A DNA stretch of 64,000 bases from Epiperipatus broadwayi (GCA_028023455.1 JAQFVV010006474.1:452501-516500), one strand, 5' to 3'. Counted from the stretch's first letter, positions 1-13,320 are shown. A program made the numbers and translations. Notes: generated by a model not told the origin, from the sequence alone.

Positions 1-369
1 ATACCTGTATTTAAATATTAAACTAAGATAAAATAAACTGTAGTTCACATAAATTAGTCTATTTAATTAACAACTAATTACTGAACTTCTTTTAAGTATT
101 ATTTCAAAATGTGTGATTATATATGGCTTTAATACATCCATATATGAACATTAAAACATATTTTACATGACCTTGATTTATGTATTTATTATCCATTACA
201 AGACTTAAAACTAACTATCCTAAGTATTGGGAGAAGGCAGTACATATGTAAGACATTGGGTCACAGTTGTTAGCATCCCACTTATCATGACCAAAAGCTA
301 GGATTTGAATTAAGTTCTGATCAGCAAACTAACTACTTTTGTTTATATATATATATATATATATTGTAA

Positions 370-405
<36 letters not shown>

Positions 406-2700
406 AACGGTATGTACCCTCTCAATGAGATAAGTTAAGGCAGTCACATCTCATTATAATCAGATTTGAGATCTTCATATAGGATGCCATGAATGATGTG
501 ATTTAATTTTAATATAAAACTATATCTGTTCCAAATAAATAATTTATTTATTATTAATATAAATTATATCTAAACCACATCAAATAAATATTCACCTTAA
601 TTGATTTAACCATTATGCTCAGATTTCAAACTCAAGAAAGTTTAACAGTTGACTCTCCTCAGGGGTTCCTATCAACATTCTAGAGTAGTAATAATAAATC
701 TCGTTAATTCTTTAAAATGAATTTCGTGAAGTTAATATAATAATCAATAAAGATTATATATTCAATGTTTGATCTTATCTTATAAAATCAAATAAATAAA
801 TAAAATAACTTAAAGACCTTATTTAGTTTAATATAAAACATAATTATTTATTTAACAAATAAATAATTTAAACTTTATAACATATAAGAATTATTTATAT
901 ATCTACTATCTTATATCTTATACTTTAAATATAAATATATTCTATTTACTCACTGTAGATATACTTTTTTAATTTATATCACAACATGATTTTATAATTT
1001 ATATAAAGTACATATATCTAAATATTAAAACTATTATATTAAAACTATTATATAATAATTATATTATACAAATAATAATCTAATTATTTGTATATAATGT
1101 TTTCATCTATTAAAATGATTATATATAATTATTGATCATTAATACAAAAAATAAAAAAGTATATAAATATATTTCATACCAATGTTGATCACTTATCCAA
1201 CTATAATAAACAATGGTTATTAGACTATTTGAATTAGTACAAACAAAGTAGTGCCATGTCATAAAAAATAATATGTAAATTGAAGAATAATTTAATTTTT
1301 TATGTCTAAGTTCACTCTATCCCTTTTATACATTTATATGCCTTTCCCATGTTAATATTTCTTATCCCATATCTAAATTTTTATTAAACATAAAATATTT
1401 TAAATTAATCTTCTCTTCCTATTCATCTCTTTAATGAAATAAATTCAATGATAAAGAAAATGAGATTAAAGTTCATCAATTATAATTTTTTAAAAATTAA
1501 ATGGTATTTATAAAAGTTAATGCAATAGTCCTAGATGTTCCTGGAATTTGCTAATGAAACTCCTTTGAAGATACAATTCTTAATTTCTTAATTGTTATGC
1601 ATTGAAGAAGAAAATAAGAGATCTCAAGTTGGCATTTAGCTTATTCTTTACATATAGATAGCATCTTCTTTTATACACAGTTCTTTTATTAACAATTATA
1701 ATTCAATTTCAACGATATAGCTTATATATAACTTTAAAAGCATTTGGCAAAAGTTGTTATTCATATATATATATATTTGACTAGATGAGCATTTTATATG
1801 TCCTACAATAATATTGGTGTTCCATTCACTTTGCATTTTTCTTATACTGTAAAGTTCATTAATTTAATTTACTTGAAGCTTTTTATAAAAATGTTTTTTT
1901 TTTTTAAAACGATCTTTATATTTAGAAATCCAACTAAAATTATCTTTATAGAATACAAAAATTCTCTTCAAATTAAGTAATTTAAAAATTACTTTTCTTT
2001 AAGAAATATTAGAAATTTCTTCTAATAAGCTTTCTTATTAAGTCGTTCAAAAATATAGATTTTATCCTATATGTTGTTCTTTTAAATCAAACACAGTATA
2101 AGACCTTGTGAGGATATTGCTAAAAAGATAGAATCTTTAATCTTCTAATAAAATATTTGATTTTTTTTTATTTATAATTGCATGAGCATTAAGTTAATTT
2201 CATTTTCTTTAATTCATTGATAAATTGCATGTGAACTTAAAGGTTATCACTTTGTCAATTGTCTTTATTAATGAATTAGTATTTCAACAATGGTTGTTTA
2301 TTTTAAAGAATAAAAAATACTAATTTACTATGTTACATATTTATTTTCATAAATATAATAGAAATAAAAATATAATGTATACATATATAGATTGTATGTA
2401 TATGTGAGTAATGTATACTCATACAATATATAAAATTATTTTTAAAAATGTGGAAATATCTGTTCTATTTTATTTCAGAAAAATCACAATCAAAATAGAA
2501 CAGATATTTACAATTAAAAAATATTTACAACTTTATCTTATTGCATTGCCAAATCCATATAATATTAAATCATCTATTATGCTCTTTATTACTATTTTAC
2601 CATGCTTTTATTACAACCCTAAAGTTTTGATTGCCCCAGCAATCTTCTTCAGAACTATAACAAATGCAATACAAATACATGAACTCAAATATACATGAAC
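1..2700. other. AT-rich region, no gene seen
   Basis: Very AT-rich sequence with short (TA)n runs at about 346-363 and 376-402. Short open frames here (for example 1798-1980 and 2411-2698) consist of low-complexity residues and match no family I know. I see no RNA gene and no repeat with recognisable ends. Confidence 0.6.
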
Positions 2701-2714
2701 ATATAATATTACAA

Positions 2715-2716
<2 letters not shown>

Positions 2717-2766
<50 letters not shown>
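2717..2766. repeat. (TA)n microsatellite
   Basis: Pure TA dinucleotide tract of about 25 units, followed by a second short TA run near 2785-2800. It lies just upstream of a PLE fragment; other PLE pieces in the window also border (TA)n or related tracts. Confidence 0.95.
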
Positions 2767-2769
<3 letters not shown>

Positions 2770-2944
2770 TGTTTTGAATAATTATATATATATATATATT
2801 CTCCCATAATCATTATTTATATACCCACATATATCTCTATATATCTCTCTATATAATTATTACCTTTTTATACATTTTACTCTTTTCATATTCTATATTT
2901 ATCAAATAATACTTTCTATATATATAAATGAAATGGCTTGAAAT

Positions 2945-3755
2945 GGACTATTGAAAGGAACAAGACTAAAATATTAAATATTTGGATTTAATTATTACAG
3001 AGATAATAGTATATTGAATTATAAATTAATAATCAAGCCTTTTCAAAAAAGGGGATATATAAATTGTAAATCAAAAGTACCAATTATGTATAATATGGCA
3101 AGTTTTAAATATTTTTTGTTTCGAAATAAAAAATTATGTCATTACCAAAGTGATAAACTGAAACATATTAATATATTTTCCAAGGAATTGTTTGATGTTG
3201 GTTATAAAATGGAACAAATAAACAATACTTTATGTCAGTTTACAAAGACTTATAATGGTTTAAAGAAAATGAAGATTGATAGTAAACAATTGATATCTAC
3301 TCCATTATTTCAAATCCACAAGTGAAATTTTTTAAGGATATATATATAAGAATGTGTTTAATGTTTCATTCTATATTCCAAACAATGTTAATAAATTAGT
3401 CAATAATTCTAAAAATGTCATACCTATCAAGCAGAAAAGTAATATCATATATAAACTTTTTTGTGACTATATTTTATCATATATAGGTGAATCGAGGTGC
3501 AGTATTGAAAAGAGATTAAAGAAGCATGAATTCTTATATAAGCATGTAAAAAGTAAAAATAATGGTGATTTAATGACTGCTTCAGTTTTCTGTTGTCATA
3601 AAAAATATGTAAATCTAAATTTAAATTTGATTTTAAACAAAAATTCTTCATGAAGAGAGAAACCATAATAAAAGAAAAATTAAAGATACAATTTTTATAA
3701 ACAAGAATAAAATGCATTTAACAAATAGACAAGCTGGTAGCATTAAAATATGGGA
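2945..3755 (+). pseudogene. Penelope-like element 1, C-terminal fragment (copy A)
   Basis: Decayed 3' part of a Penelope-like retroelement. Two open pieces (3014-3325 and 3354-3653) in different frames carry the region after the reverse transcriptase palm and then a GIY-YIG endonuclease. The latter shows IIYKLFC, SYIGESRCSIEKRLKKHE (the spaced GIY-YIG core with its Arg and His) at about 3450-3535. DNA and protein match copy C at 48460-49330 closely, so the two belong to one family. The reading frame is broken near 3325 and 3653. N-terminal and RT palm regions are absent, consistent with 5' truncation. Family knowledge: PLEs encode RT plus GIY-YIG and insert with variable TSDs. I found no TSD here. 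Confidence 0.72.
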
Positions 3756-3822
3756 GCCCTGTGAATATTAAAGAGCCACCTAGATTGATGCAGGATCAAG
3801 GACCAGAAAAGGTCATGAATGT

Positions 3823-4440
3823 ATGAAGAAGCTGCTGTTAGCCTTGTTGAAAGGGGTAGAGGAAAACTTAAAGGCAAAGGAGGAGTTAGAAGTTATAGAA
3901 AAATTGGAAGAAGAAAAGTTAAAGGCTAGGAAACAGAAATCAAAAGAAGAAGAGGAAGAAAAAGACAGAGAGATGATGGAAATAAATCGACAGGACTGAT
4001 CTGGAATGAAAAGGAGCCTCCAAGATCTGAACAAAAGAATGGAAGAGTTGAGAGCAGATCATCAAAAAATTATGAAAAGGTACTTGCTATGTTCATGGGA
4101 CTCTTGGGAGATCACAAAAGGGAGACTACCAAGGCCATACAGACAACAAAATGTGAATTTGTGTTGACCCATGATAAGGTAGTCAAGAAGGAAGCATTTA
4201 TCCAAAATGCACTATCCCATGTTCACAGTGGTTTAGAACAGAGATGGAGGTGTTAGAAGGAGTGAGAAGCCACTATCAAAGGCTTACAAGAAGCACATGA
4301 GGAACTGAAAGAACAGTTGTATGAGATGAAAAAAAACATTACCTTGGAAAAAGGGGTATCCATGAAAGAAAGGGCTAAGATAATCAATGACCTCCATGGG
4401 TTAAAGAATAAAATATCCAAAATAGAGGAAGGTAACTGGG
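3823..4440 (+). pseudogene. decayed coiled-coil, gag-like reading frame
   Basis: A former coding stretch, clearly richer in GC and purine than its surroundings. From an ATG at 3823 one frame reads a Glu/Lys-rich helix (KAKEELEVIEKLEEEKLKA) to a TGA near 3998. The same frame resumes with SLQDLNKRMEELRADHQKI, then shifts near 4078 into another frame (MFMGLLGDHKRETTKAIQ, EELKEQLYEMKKNITLEKG) to about 4440. The heptad-like composition predicts coiled coil, as in many retroelement gag/ORF1 proteins. I cannot assign it to a family; a decayed host exon is possible. The piece at about 4820-4950 (SYLPPIDQWIATLADESGFD) may belong to the same former protein. Confidence 0.45.
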
Positions 4441-5345
4441 GGTACCTCAGAAGGTAATTAAGGTACTATAGGTCAGATTGAAGTTAGAGAGAAAACTCAG
4501 TCAATCTGAACCCCATAGTATGACCATAGTTAATAAGGGTGTCTCATATCTAAGATCAATGTTGACATACCATTTGGAAGAAAGCAGCCACATATAGGGG
4601 GTGAAGGATCCAAAGGAGACTAACTCTGATGGAGTGGGACCTATCATGCAGACTTCCTAGAAGGAAATGGTGAACCAGTAACCATTTCAAATAAAGAATA
4701 TTAAATTGTTTGGAGTATTGCAGGGGAGGTAAGTATGTCATGTAATTTAATCTGATAATCCCTTTCAAAGATATAATTTTGTAAACATCAGGATTGGACA
4801 AATAAACTGCATACCAAAATGAAGTTAAAGAGTTATCTACCACCAATAGATCAATGGATTGCAACATTAGCTGATGAATCTGGTTTTGATGATAAGCTAA
4901 CTCTAAGAACTATGAATAAAGATTTTTTAATCATTGCAAACAAGATACTTTGATTGCCAAACTATTATTGATTATTGGTGAACAATTATTGATTACTGCT
5001 GAATCATTATTGCTATTGATTAGTCTCTGAGTGTGATTTCATTTTATTTACTGTGTCTGATGTTGAAAAATACAATGGAAGCATAGAGAAATCAATCTGG
5101 TTTTCTGACCCCCTGACAGAGTGCAGACTGAAGATCCATAGAGAAGTACAGAGAGATGTCAGCTAATGTAGAAACAGGGTTGTCTCCATTAACCAGCAAT
5201 CAATCAACAATTAGACTACTATCCAATGCTACCTGTTGAATTAAAAACAGTATGATTAAAGCTTACCATTGCCACTATAGCTATAGTTGAACAAAGTCCA
5301 TCAAAAGTTTATGACTACCTCAAATCTGAACTCAACTCTTAGGAA
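4441..5345 (+). other. probable continuation of gag-like remnant
   Basis: Base composition stays above the local average and short open runs persist (about 4820-4950 and 5040-5160, the latter with SDVEKYNGSIEKSIWFSDP). Many stops interrupt every frame. It could be the rest of a gag-like protein, but no diagnostic motif such as a zinc knuckle is visible. Confidence 0.3.
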
Positions 5346-8110
5346 TGAAAATGAATGGTTATAATTTTAAAAATTGTATAAATTTCTAGTATAAACAGTA
5401 TTATTTATCTCCCTTATAAACAAAATCTTCTTATAACTTATTATTATCTATTGATTTTGTAAATTGATTTATTACTGGTATGCCAATAAAGTAATTCACT
5501 TTTTTATCACAATCCTTAGTCCTGCTTGTAAAAAAACTTAGTATTTTATCCTCTTCCTGAAAATATAAAACAAACTACATAGACAGAATAAATTAAAATT
5601 GTTTTTTATTATTATCTTTAAATAGTTTACAATTTTAGGCAACCTATCCTTCAGTTTTGGGGAAGGATAATTGGATGTTTTTATATAAGCAAATGGGTGT
5701 AACTTTATTTTGGTCTGTTGTTTGTTTATAAATGAGATTCATTTGTATATATTTATTCATAAATGCTTGTGATACCATTGCAATTGCTAACCACTTACAG
5801 TTATCTTATTTAGATCAGTGTATGTAGTAGATGGACATCCCTATTGTATATTATATGCTTTGTTTCTTGTACATCTTGGATGATAATGTTTTGTGACTTC
5901 CAGTCACTCTTACACTTAGTGCTTTTACAATAGTACTTGACAGATGAAAATTTCTATTATATAGTGTAATTCTAATGCCCATGTTTTGTATATTCACAAT
6001 TAATGTAATGTAGAGGTTGTTTTCCTGCATCTTACATAGGCACATATAGTGTTTAGTTAATTACCTGTAATACAGCCTGAAAGTATTTATAGTAGTCCAG
6101 TTAAATAATTAATGAATAGAGCATATTCTCAAACTGTATGATTATTAAATCTTAAAACTGTAAAAATAAATAGTTGTGATCATTGGTCTATGTAGCAAGT
6201 TTATCTCTGTTCAGAACAATCAAGAATGTATTATATCATATATTACCTGCGCATAAACTTAATTATTGATGTATAAATAACTCATCATATTAACTTCTTT
6301 ATAAATTTTCAGGGTAGTCACTTTATGCTGTCATGTGTGTATTATAAATTTGTATATACTTAAATAAATTGTAGTGTCTCATCTTTAGCATTTGTAATTA
6401 TTTTGCAATCAGTAATTTAATTAGAATATGATAGAGTCTCAAGTGTCTAGATGCTCTTAGCAGTCTATAAAAAGGGGTTATTGTGTGATATGGAAATATG
6501 GAGATCCCATACAAACTGCCCTTGTGTAATTTTCATGTGAGCTATACATTTTGGATATTTACAATATATATTCCATAACAAATATCAAACCATTGATTTA
6601 CACTTCAAATTAAATTTCTCAATAATTAATTTTTAATAAGCTTCTCAAAAGGTAATGCAACTTTCTACAGATTTTTTTCCCTGTCTGCTAGCTATCAACA
6701 TTAATTTTAATATTAAACCATTATTATTTATCATAATATAATAAATTTAACTTCATTTGATAAATATTTTAATTTAGAAGTGAATGAAATTCTAAAAAAT
6801 CACAATTAACTTTTGCAAACTTTAAAAAAGCTACATTGTAATAAAAACAATAAATATTTTTTATCACCTACTGTCAAGAGGAACAGTTTCACTTTAAAAG
6901 AAAAACAAAATCTTTCTATTAGACATTTGTATTTAAAATGTGAATAAATCAATATTGATATAAATCTATCAAATTATGCTTTAAAAATTTAATTTTTTTA
7001 ATAATTTTACAGTTTTGCCATTTATTCTAAGAGTCTATCAATGATGATCTTTAGCAAACAGCTTGTGACCACCATGCAGAAAAACATAACGTTTTATTTT
7101 AAAAATAAAACATTTATGTACTAAATGAAATGTAATTATATTTAGTCTTTATTTTTAATAATTATTACACAATTCTTATGCAAAAATAATCATGAGTAAA
7201 CTTCACAAAATATTCAAGTATTTAGGCATTCAAAATATTTATCAAAGTAATATTGTAAGTTGAAGATTGTGGGAAATGACCAGAAGACCATCAAGGTGGG
7301 GTTTAAATGTCATTTCACTTATCCTGATATTCCTAAAAGAAAGTTTTTTTGGAATTAACAAATTAGAATAAAATATGTGTGAAATTACTGATATCTGGAA
7401 AAAAAATTCTTCCTGACTTTTATACAAAATATCTGGGGAGAAAAAATGAATTGTAAAAAATGAATGACCATTGAAATATTTTACACCAAGTGAAAAATTA
7501 GATAAAGTATAAAGAAAATCTGAAATCAAAAATCATCATCATTATTTTTAAGTTATATTATAATTTGCATAGTGAGTACAGTTTGATCCTTGTTTAAAGG
7601 CCATTTTATTTTTATATAAACAATTAAGAATGTGTCCAAATTACTACAACTTAATCTATAAGTGCCAATTTTATGCACCCACAAACATTGGACAATATTC
7701 TCTTTAGGTGTAATCAGTAATGATTATTATTAATCACTTATTAAACTATAGATTATCATATTTGAAATCTACATATAAACTTACAACTGGATTAAAAATA
7801 TATCTCTTATTAATACAATCATGTCATAATACTTTTTTTTTTTTTTTACCAATGTGTAATATCTTAGATATAATTAAAATTCTATTTATTTGCATTCACT
7901 TGAAATGTATGAATAAATAAATATAAAAATGTCAAATAACTTCAATATACATTTTTGGGGAAACTAGTATTTTTTAATTGGTCCACATCACAACTTCTCA
8001 TATGGATACAAAATTGTGCTTTAGATCAACTGAAGAATTTTAATCTATTTGTCATTTACTTTTTCAGATGTATTTATTAGTGTATTTGAAGTGTGTGCAC
8101 AGAAATAGAA
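5346..8110. other. AT-rich region, nothing recognised
   Basis: AT-rich sequence without a long open frame, tRNA-like box, inverted repeat or tandem repeat that I can support. Short frames at 5851-6045 and 7242-7529 look random. Confidence 0.5.
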
Positions 8111-8197
8111 GATGGACACTTTTATTGAGGTCTGACAATATATAAAATGTCATATATTATATAATAAACATCCCAATAGCTCTCAACAAACTTTTCA

Positions 8198-8262
8198 GAA
8201 TATCCCTAACCCCAGACCAGTTTCATGCTTTTGGCATTTCTCAGTAAGGTGCCAGGATGTTC
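8198..8262 (-). ncRNA. hammerhead ribozyme motif, family H unit 1
   Basis: On the minus strand: lower stem I (CACCTTA with TGGGGTT), upper stem I (GAACATCC with GGATATTC, one mismatch), core box CTGAGAA, stem II ATGC/GCAT with loop CAAAA, then GAAA, a 2-bp stem III and cleavage-site trinucleotide GTC. The core box differs from the required CTGANGA at G8 (A here), so this copy is probably inactive although all three helices are kept. Confidence 0.6.
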
Positions 8263-8558
8263 AAGCATTAGATTTAAAATACCAGGCCAAGCTCATCACT
8301 TTATCTAATAGTTAACTATTAAGTAGAAATTCTAAAATTTTCAGACACCCATATGTCTTCAAATTCAACTTATCTAATTTAAATAGCCATATGGGACTGA
8401 ACTAAATTCTGATGCAGCATATATTAATAGCTTTAACTATATAAAATTGTCAAAAGAGTAAAACAATAACTGCAAGAAAATCAAGTTTTATATCACATGA
8501 CTTAATTTAATAAGCTTGTATTTCAAATGTTATATAATGAGTGTGCCAATAGTTCTTA

Positions 8559-8623
8559 ACATATCCCTATCCCCAGACCGGTTTCATGCTTCAGGCATTT
8601 TTCAGTGAGATGCAAAAATATTC
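8559..8623 (-). ncRNA. hammerhead ribozyme motif, family H unit 2
   Basis: Second unit of the same repeat on the minus strand. Stem II ATGC/GCAT, GAAAC, stem III around CG and GTC are kept; lower stem I is 5 bp. The core box reads CTGAAAA instead of CTGANGA, so it is likely inactive. It differs from unit 1 at many positions while keeping the paired regions. Confidence 0.55.
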
Positions 8624-8670
8624 AAGCATTAAATTAAATTAAGTCATGGGATATATGACTTGATTCCTTA

Positions 8671-10190
8671 CAATTATTGCAATAAAAATGTCAAATATAA
8701 TCTGCTTTTTAATTCTTCTACATGTTTTAATTCTGGCGATCTTATCATCAAGATCGTGAACCTTTTTGCTCGACAGCGATAGTTATGTCATTGAATTAAA
8801 AACCTGCGATAATTTAGTTTAGTGTTTTCTATCATTATTAATCGTAATGCATTACCTCATTTTATATACAATTATTTAATAAAAATTCTAATTTAAAAGC
8901 TTTTGTGAAATATTTTCTTGAAATTTGATTAAAATAATTTTTCCAGAAAAAGTGCCTCCACTCAGCTAAACTCTTGAGAATCATTTTTTATTTTAATGAT
9001 TGATTATCTATAGTAATGACTTTCCTCCAGGAGGCAATGTTTATTATTTTGATATTTTCAACATTGACAGATTGAATTCAAACAGTTATTTCATTTTTTT
9101 TTTTAATTTTAAAAATAAACTTTTTAATGCAATTTTAATTTCATAAAAATGAATTTAAATATTAGTTTTTAAAAGAAAGATATTATTTGAAAAATATCAA
9201 AACGTATTTAATGGTTTTTATAGTTGTTGAAGGTAAGCCGTTGATTGAGTATAAGTAAGTATCTTAATGATGAGCAGATATTGATGATTCAATTTCCAGT
9301 TGAAACAAAATATTTTAAAATTCTTCGTAATATCTCATTATATAAATATATTTTCTTTTAAAACATTATTAATCAATTTTTATGTATATATATAATTTTA
9401 AAATAGAAAATTTGTCAACTTTCTCAGCGTTTTATTCTCAAGCTTATTTAAGTATTTATTCCTATTATTACGGTGTAATCGTTTTAATCTATTTATAAGC
9501 GTAGACAGATGTATGGAAAGAGATATAATTTTCTGTGTTTCGTTTGTACTGGCAAGTATGAGGTATGGTTTAAACATGTGTTAATGTGTTATTTATTGTA
9601 ATTAATTTGTCAATCTAGTGTTATTCTGTGGATATGTTTGTTATATATACGTGTGCGTGTGTATATAATAAATAGTAGCTCTCTTCTCTGTGAGCATCTT
9701 AAGGAATTTTGAGTAATCAATGATTACTAGATAATAGCAAAATCAAATTCCCAGGCCTGTTATGATTTTATCTTTCTCAGTAAGAGTTTGGGATTCAAAG
9801 TGGAAGCCAATGCAGTTGATGTGAAGAGAAAACACGTTTAACTCTGTCTAATACTTAGCTGAAAGCTTAAAACCCAAAAAGTTTTAAGATTTTGAACGAA
9901 TAAATCTGCTTATATAATTGTACAGGTTTCATCCGTGCTAGTAATTATTTATCTTAAATTTGTTTTTGTCATTTTTCTTTAATTTTAGACTTTTAGTTTT
10001 ACAATAAAATAGAAGCTAAATGTATTTGCTAAATGCATTTGTTCCAGTCTTAAATCTGAAATCTCCATTGACTAAAAACAAAAGCGAGATACAAGTTTGG
10101 GATATAAATCAAATTTCACTACCACTTATTAACCATTGATTACTCAGAATATTACAGTATATCTTTAAAATTTTTTTAGTAAATTTGCGT
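8671..10190. other. AT-rich region, nothing recognised
   Basis: AT-rich sequence without convincing open frames or repeats with defined ends. A short GT/TA-rich run lies near 9640-9670. Confidence 0.5.
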
Positions 10191-10205
10191 TATGTATATA
10201 GAAAT

Positions 10206-10545
10206 ATAACAAAGGCAATACTCTCCATACAGTAGTGCCACTCAGTACAAGCCAGAGTAATCAAAGAATGCAGGAAAAGGTGGCTGTTAGAGGGTTGCAT
10301 TAGATCCTAAAAGCTGGGTGCAGTGTTCTCAGATCCAAAACTTCTCACTGATGAAAGTAACAAGCTAGAAACTAATCTGGGAATATTAGATGAGTATACA
10401 CTAGATAAGGAATTTATGCACAAGCCTTCTGGCATCCATTGATTAATCTGGCTTGCACTGAGTAGCACTACTGTATGGAGAGTTTTGCCTGTTTTAACAG
10501 ATTGAGAAAGCATAAGAAATGGTGATCATGTGATGTTTAGTGGTG
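10206..10545 (+). mobile_element. hammerhead repeat family F, copy a
   Basis: Non-coding repeat with inverted ends: about 60 bp at the left (gccactcagtacaagcc) is an inverted copy of the right-hand part ending in atggagagttttgcctg. Candidate 9-bp TSD TATAGAAAT at 10197-10205 and 10546-10554. It carries a plus-strand hammerhead. Other copies lie near 20550, 40131, 52000, 53260 and 54409. The short open frame on the minus strand here is not considered coding. Confidence 0.68.
10333..10391 (+). ncRNA. hammerhead ribozyme motif, family F copy a
   Basis: Core box CTGATGA (exact), a short stem II, GAAAC, cleavage triplet ATC. Lower stem I is TTCTCA with TGGGAA. Compared with copies at 55011 and 55467, stem I position 5 changes from a C-G to a U-A pair and stem II from G-C to A-U. 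Both are compensatory changes, which supports a conserved RNA fold. Stem III is weakened (C-A mismatch). All family F copies have an A-A mismatch at the base of stem II. Confidence 0.7.
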
Positions 10546-10559
10546 TATAGAAATCTACA

Positions 10560-12340
10560 GCTCTATTTTACACAATAAATTTGAAATGCTTAATTTTGTT
10601 GAAGAAGGTATGTTTCTATAATGAAATTATTCCCATCTTTCAAATCATTAAATAAAACAATAGTACATGGTCTGTTCTGCTTCTCAACCTTTCACTCTTA
10701 TCTTCTGTCTTAAACCTTCCAGATTATTTAAATTGATTCTATATTTTAAACTGTTTATCATTTAAACCAAAGATTTCTAAGGATTTTGCCAATCTTGGCT
10801 GATAAAACAATTAAAATCTTTATAGGTTGCACTCAAAACATCAAATATATTTTCTAGGTCTTTTGAATTAGCAAGAAGAGCACAATTATTGGATTACTAT
10901 AAACTATTATAATGGCATTTATAGTGCAATAATTAGCAAAATGTAAATCAGTGGTTGGCAACCATTTTTCTAAAGAAACGATAGCTCAAACTTAGATGAT
11001 GCAAATAAAAATGATAATTTTTAGGAATTTAAAATAAAAGAACATAAAAATGAATTGTTTATTACTAGAAATGCATCCAGAGTTTTCACAACCTCAGTAT
11101 ATAAGCAACTATGCACTACTATTGCTATGACAAAAAACACTGTAGTCAACATAATTGTTGATATCATCAAAGAACCTGATTATCTGTGATTTTAATGCTC
11201 TCAAGTGGAAATTACTGGACAATATAGAATTGCTCTACTCTAAAACTATAGACTTGTTAGCTGACTACCAAAGATAAATAAACATTGAAACAACTTTATC
11301 AAAGAATTGTGTTCATCGTAATAATTAAAAGATGTCATATTCTGAAAGTGGCACAAGTTGTTTTACTTTTAAAGTTCAGAGTTGATCCACAAGCTGGAGA
11401 TTATCCAAATCTAGGGTCTAAGAGAATAATCTTTTTGCCTTTAATCAATTTAAATTAAAACCTTCACCAATTAAGCTCATATCACATTTTGTGGTTCACA
11501 TAATGAAGCTGTTTAAAAATATGTTCCAAAGATTATTATTATGAAAGTGGGAAGTAAAATTAGAATTCCTGATAATAATGTTTACTTTCATATCATGATA
11601 ATGCAGGTGTATACTATGAATAACAACTGGCTATTTTAATCATTGCCACAAAGCTTATCTTTTAACTAAGTCACTTGTTTTTAGAGTATCATACCTTTAC
11701 ATGTAACTTTTTTATTTATAATCATCTGGAAGCAAGAAACACATCCATATTATTTCTCAATTTGCAAAGCATGCTGAATTTCTATTAACTGCTCATCATA
11801 ACTAAAAGCAACTTATTAGATAAAAATTTTAAAACCTCTTTGTCTATAAAGAATAACAATAACATTACCTGATAATTACTAAAGTTTTCCTTCTACAAAC
11901 TAAAACAATAAAAACATATACATATTTAGTTGTGTGCCAAAAAAGAAATTTAAATTTTAAAATGAGTACAATAACACTATATTTTAAAGCATCTTCAGGT
12001 ATTTCTTCAAAATTTTAAAAATATAATTAAAAGCTTCCTATCAGCTATTCAAAATGTGATGTGACATAAAATTACTTTTTCTTAAATGAATTTGGAAATG
12101 TTTTTGCATTAGTTACATACTTAGAAAACATGTTAGCCAAGTACTAAATATTACGTCCCTCAAAAACAATTATATTCTACAATAAATTCATCTCCTTCTT
12201 ACTTCTTATTAAACAATTATTTTTTTAGTTCTGATTCATTTCTTTTTTTTCCTTTTTTATTTTAATAAAACCTGTTTTATTAGTTTCATTACCCTATCCT
12301 TATATTCCTTAATTTTGATATAAAAATCTAAAGAAAATTA
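10560..12340. other. AT-rich region, nothing recognised
   Basis: No open frame, tRNA-like box or bounded repeat that I can support. Confidence 0.45.
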
Positions 12341-12349
12341 TAATATTTG

Positions 12350-12812
12350 GATCTCTTTTATTCCTTTTACCTTTGAATTTCTCCCATTTTGCAGACAATT
12401 TATTCTGATACTCTTTTAACATTCTATACTCCAAAAATAAGTGATAATATTCTCTTCTTTCCCAATTCCTCACAAAATACATCTACAATTGAAATCATTA
12501 TTCCATTTTGTTATTCTTTTCATAGTATCTAAAAGTCATACTCTTGTGTTCAGTAAAAATAAGTCCACCTCAGTGCCATCACACATTCTTTTATATCTTG
12601 TACAATTTTCATTTTTATATAACATAATTGTTTTTTGTTCACATTCATTTCTATTAACTTTTTTCTTTGTTACTAACTAATCTACTGACTTTTCTCACCT
12701 CTCACAATTATGATCTGGAATATATTCTATATAAATTTATCTCATTTTTTATACATTAACTTTGCATAACGTAAAGTCTTTTTGTCCAATATTTTTGTTA
12801 TCCACTCTGCAT

Positions 12813-12906
<94 letters not shown>

Positions 12907-13307
12907 CAAGAATCAATTCCATTTCAGTTTCAATTCTAATTCTCACCCATGTATAATACATTTTCCACTTAACAAAGTATTTATATACTTAAATTCTTAT
13001 AATTCTTCAAGATAATATTATCTCCATCTTCAGTCTTACTCTTCCCATTAAATACTAGAATTTTATTTTTTTTCTCTCTGAATTTAATTTTTATATTTCT
13101 TCCAGTCTATCCATTCTTCACTAATACACTGTTTCCAAAATAAAATACCACATTATCTATGAAAAAGTCTGCCACATTATGTTTTTCTTGGTTTCAATTA
13201 TATGAATGCCTACCACTATTCTTAACCTTTTTATATCAACTTTTAATTCTCTCAAGAATAATATAAAGAATATAAAGTGTAAATAGTCTTTCCTGTTTCA
13301 ATCCACT

Positions 13308-13320
<13 letters not shown>
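12350..13320 (-). pseudogene. decayed non-LTR retrotransposon (LINE) RT to C-terminus
   Basis: On the minus strand, scattered frames resemble a LINE ORF2. About 13200-13310 reads GLKQERLFTLYILYI and ILERIK, which lines up with the RT motif usually written G-x-RQG-x-x-SP-x-LFNLY. About 13100-13170 reads VADFFIDNVVFY, where the catalytic F/YADD box would be; one Asp is lost. Near 12470 a Cys/His-rich piece resembles the C-terminal zinc knuckle seen in many LINEs. A long (TA)n tract at 12821-12902 splits the remnant. Frames are broken throughout and the clade cannot be assigned. Confidence 0.45.
12821..12902. repeat. (TA)n microsatellite, about 41 units
   Basis: Uninterrupted TA tract inside the decayed LINE. 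It creates false open frames of Tyr-Ile repeats on both strands. Confidence 0.97.

Larger units (their letters stand above)
8120..8670 (-). mobile_element. hammerhead repeat family H, partial tandem dimer
   Basis: A non-coding repeat in which the same block occurs twice in direct orientation with a 361-bp period, measured between equivalent hammerhead cleavage positions (8215 and 8576). Each unit has a hammerhead ribozyme motif on the minus strand. The right end (about 8629-8662) is an inverted copy of the block at 8478-8516, so the insertion combines tandem and head-to-head parts like the other hammerhead families here. Another copy lies at about 16890-17210 in the opposite orientation. No coding potential. 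Family knowledge: small hammerhead-bearing retroelements (retrozymes) are non-autonomous and occur as tandem units. Assignment to retrozymes is an inference from structure. Confidence 0.6.

Noticed and set aside
10307-10513. 68-codon minus-strand open frame
   Set aside because: It lies entirely within a non-coding hammerhead repeat and is antisense to it.
12749-12961. Open frames of alternating Tyr-Ile on both strands
   Set aside because: They are produced by the (TA)n tract; the same holds for 13476-13703 in part and for 49448-49689 (TATG repeat).
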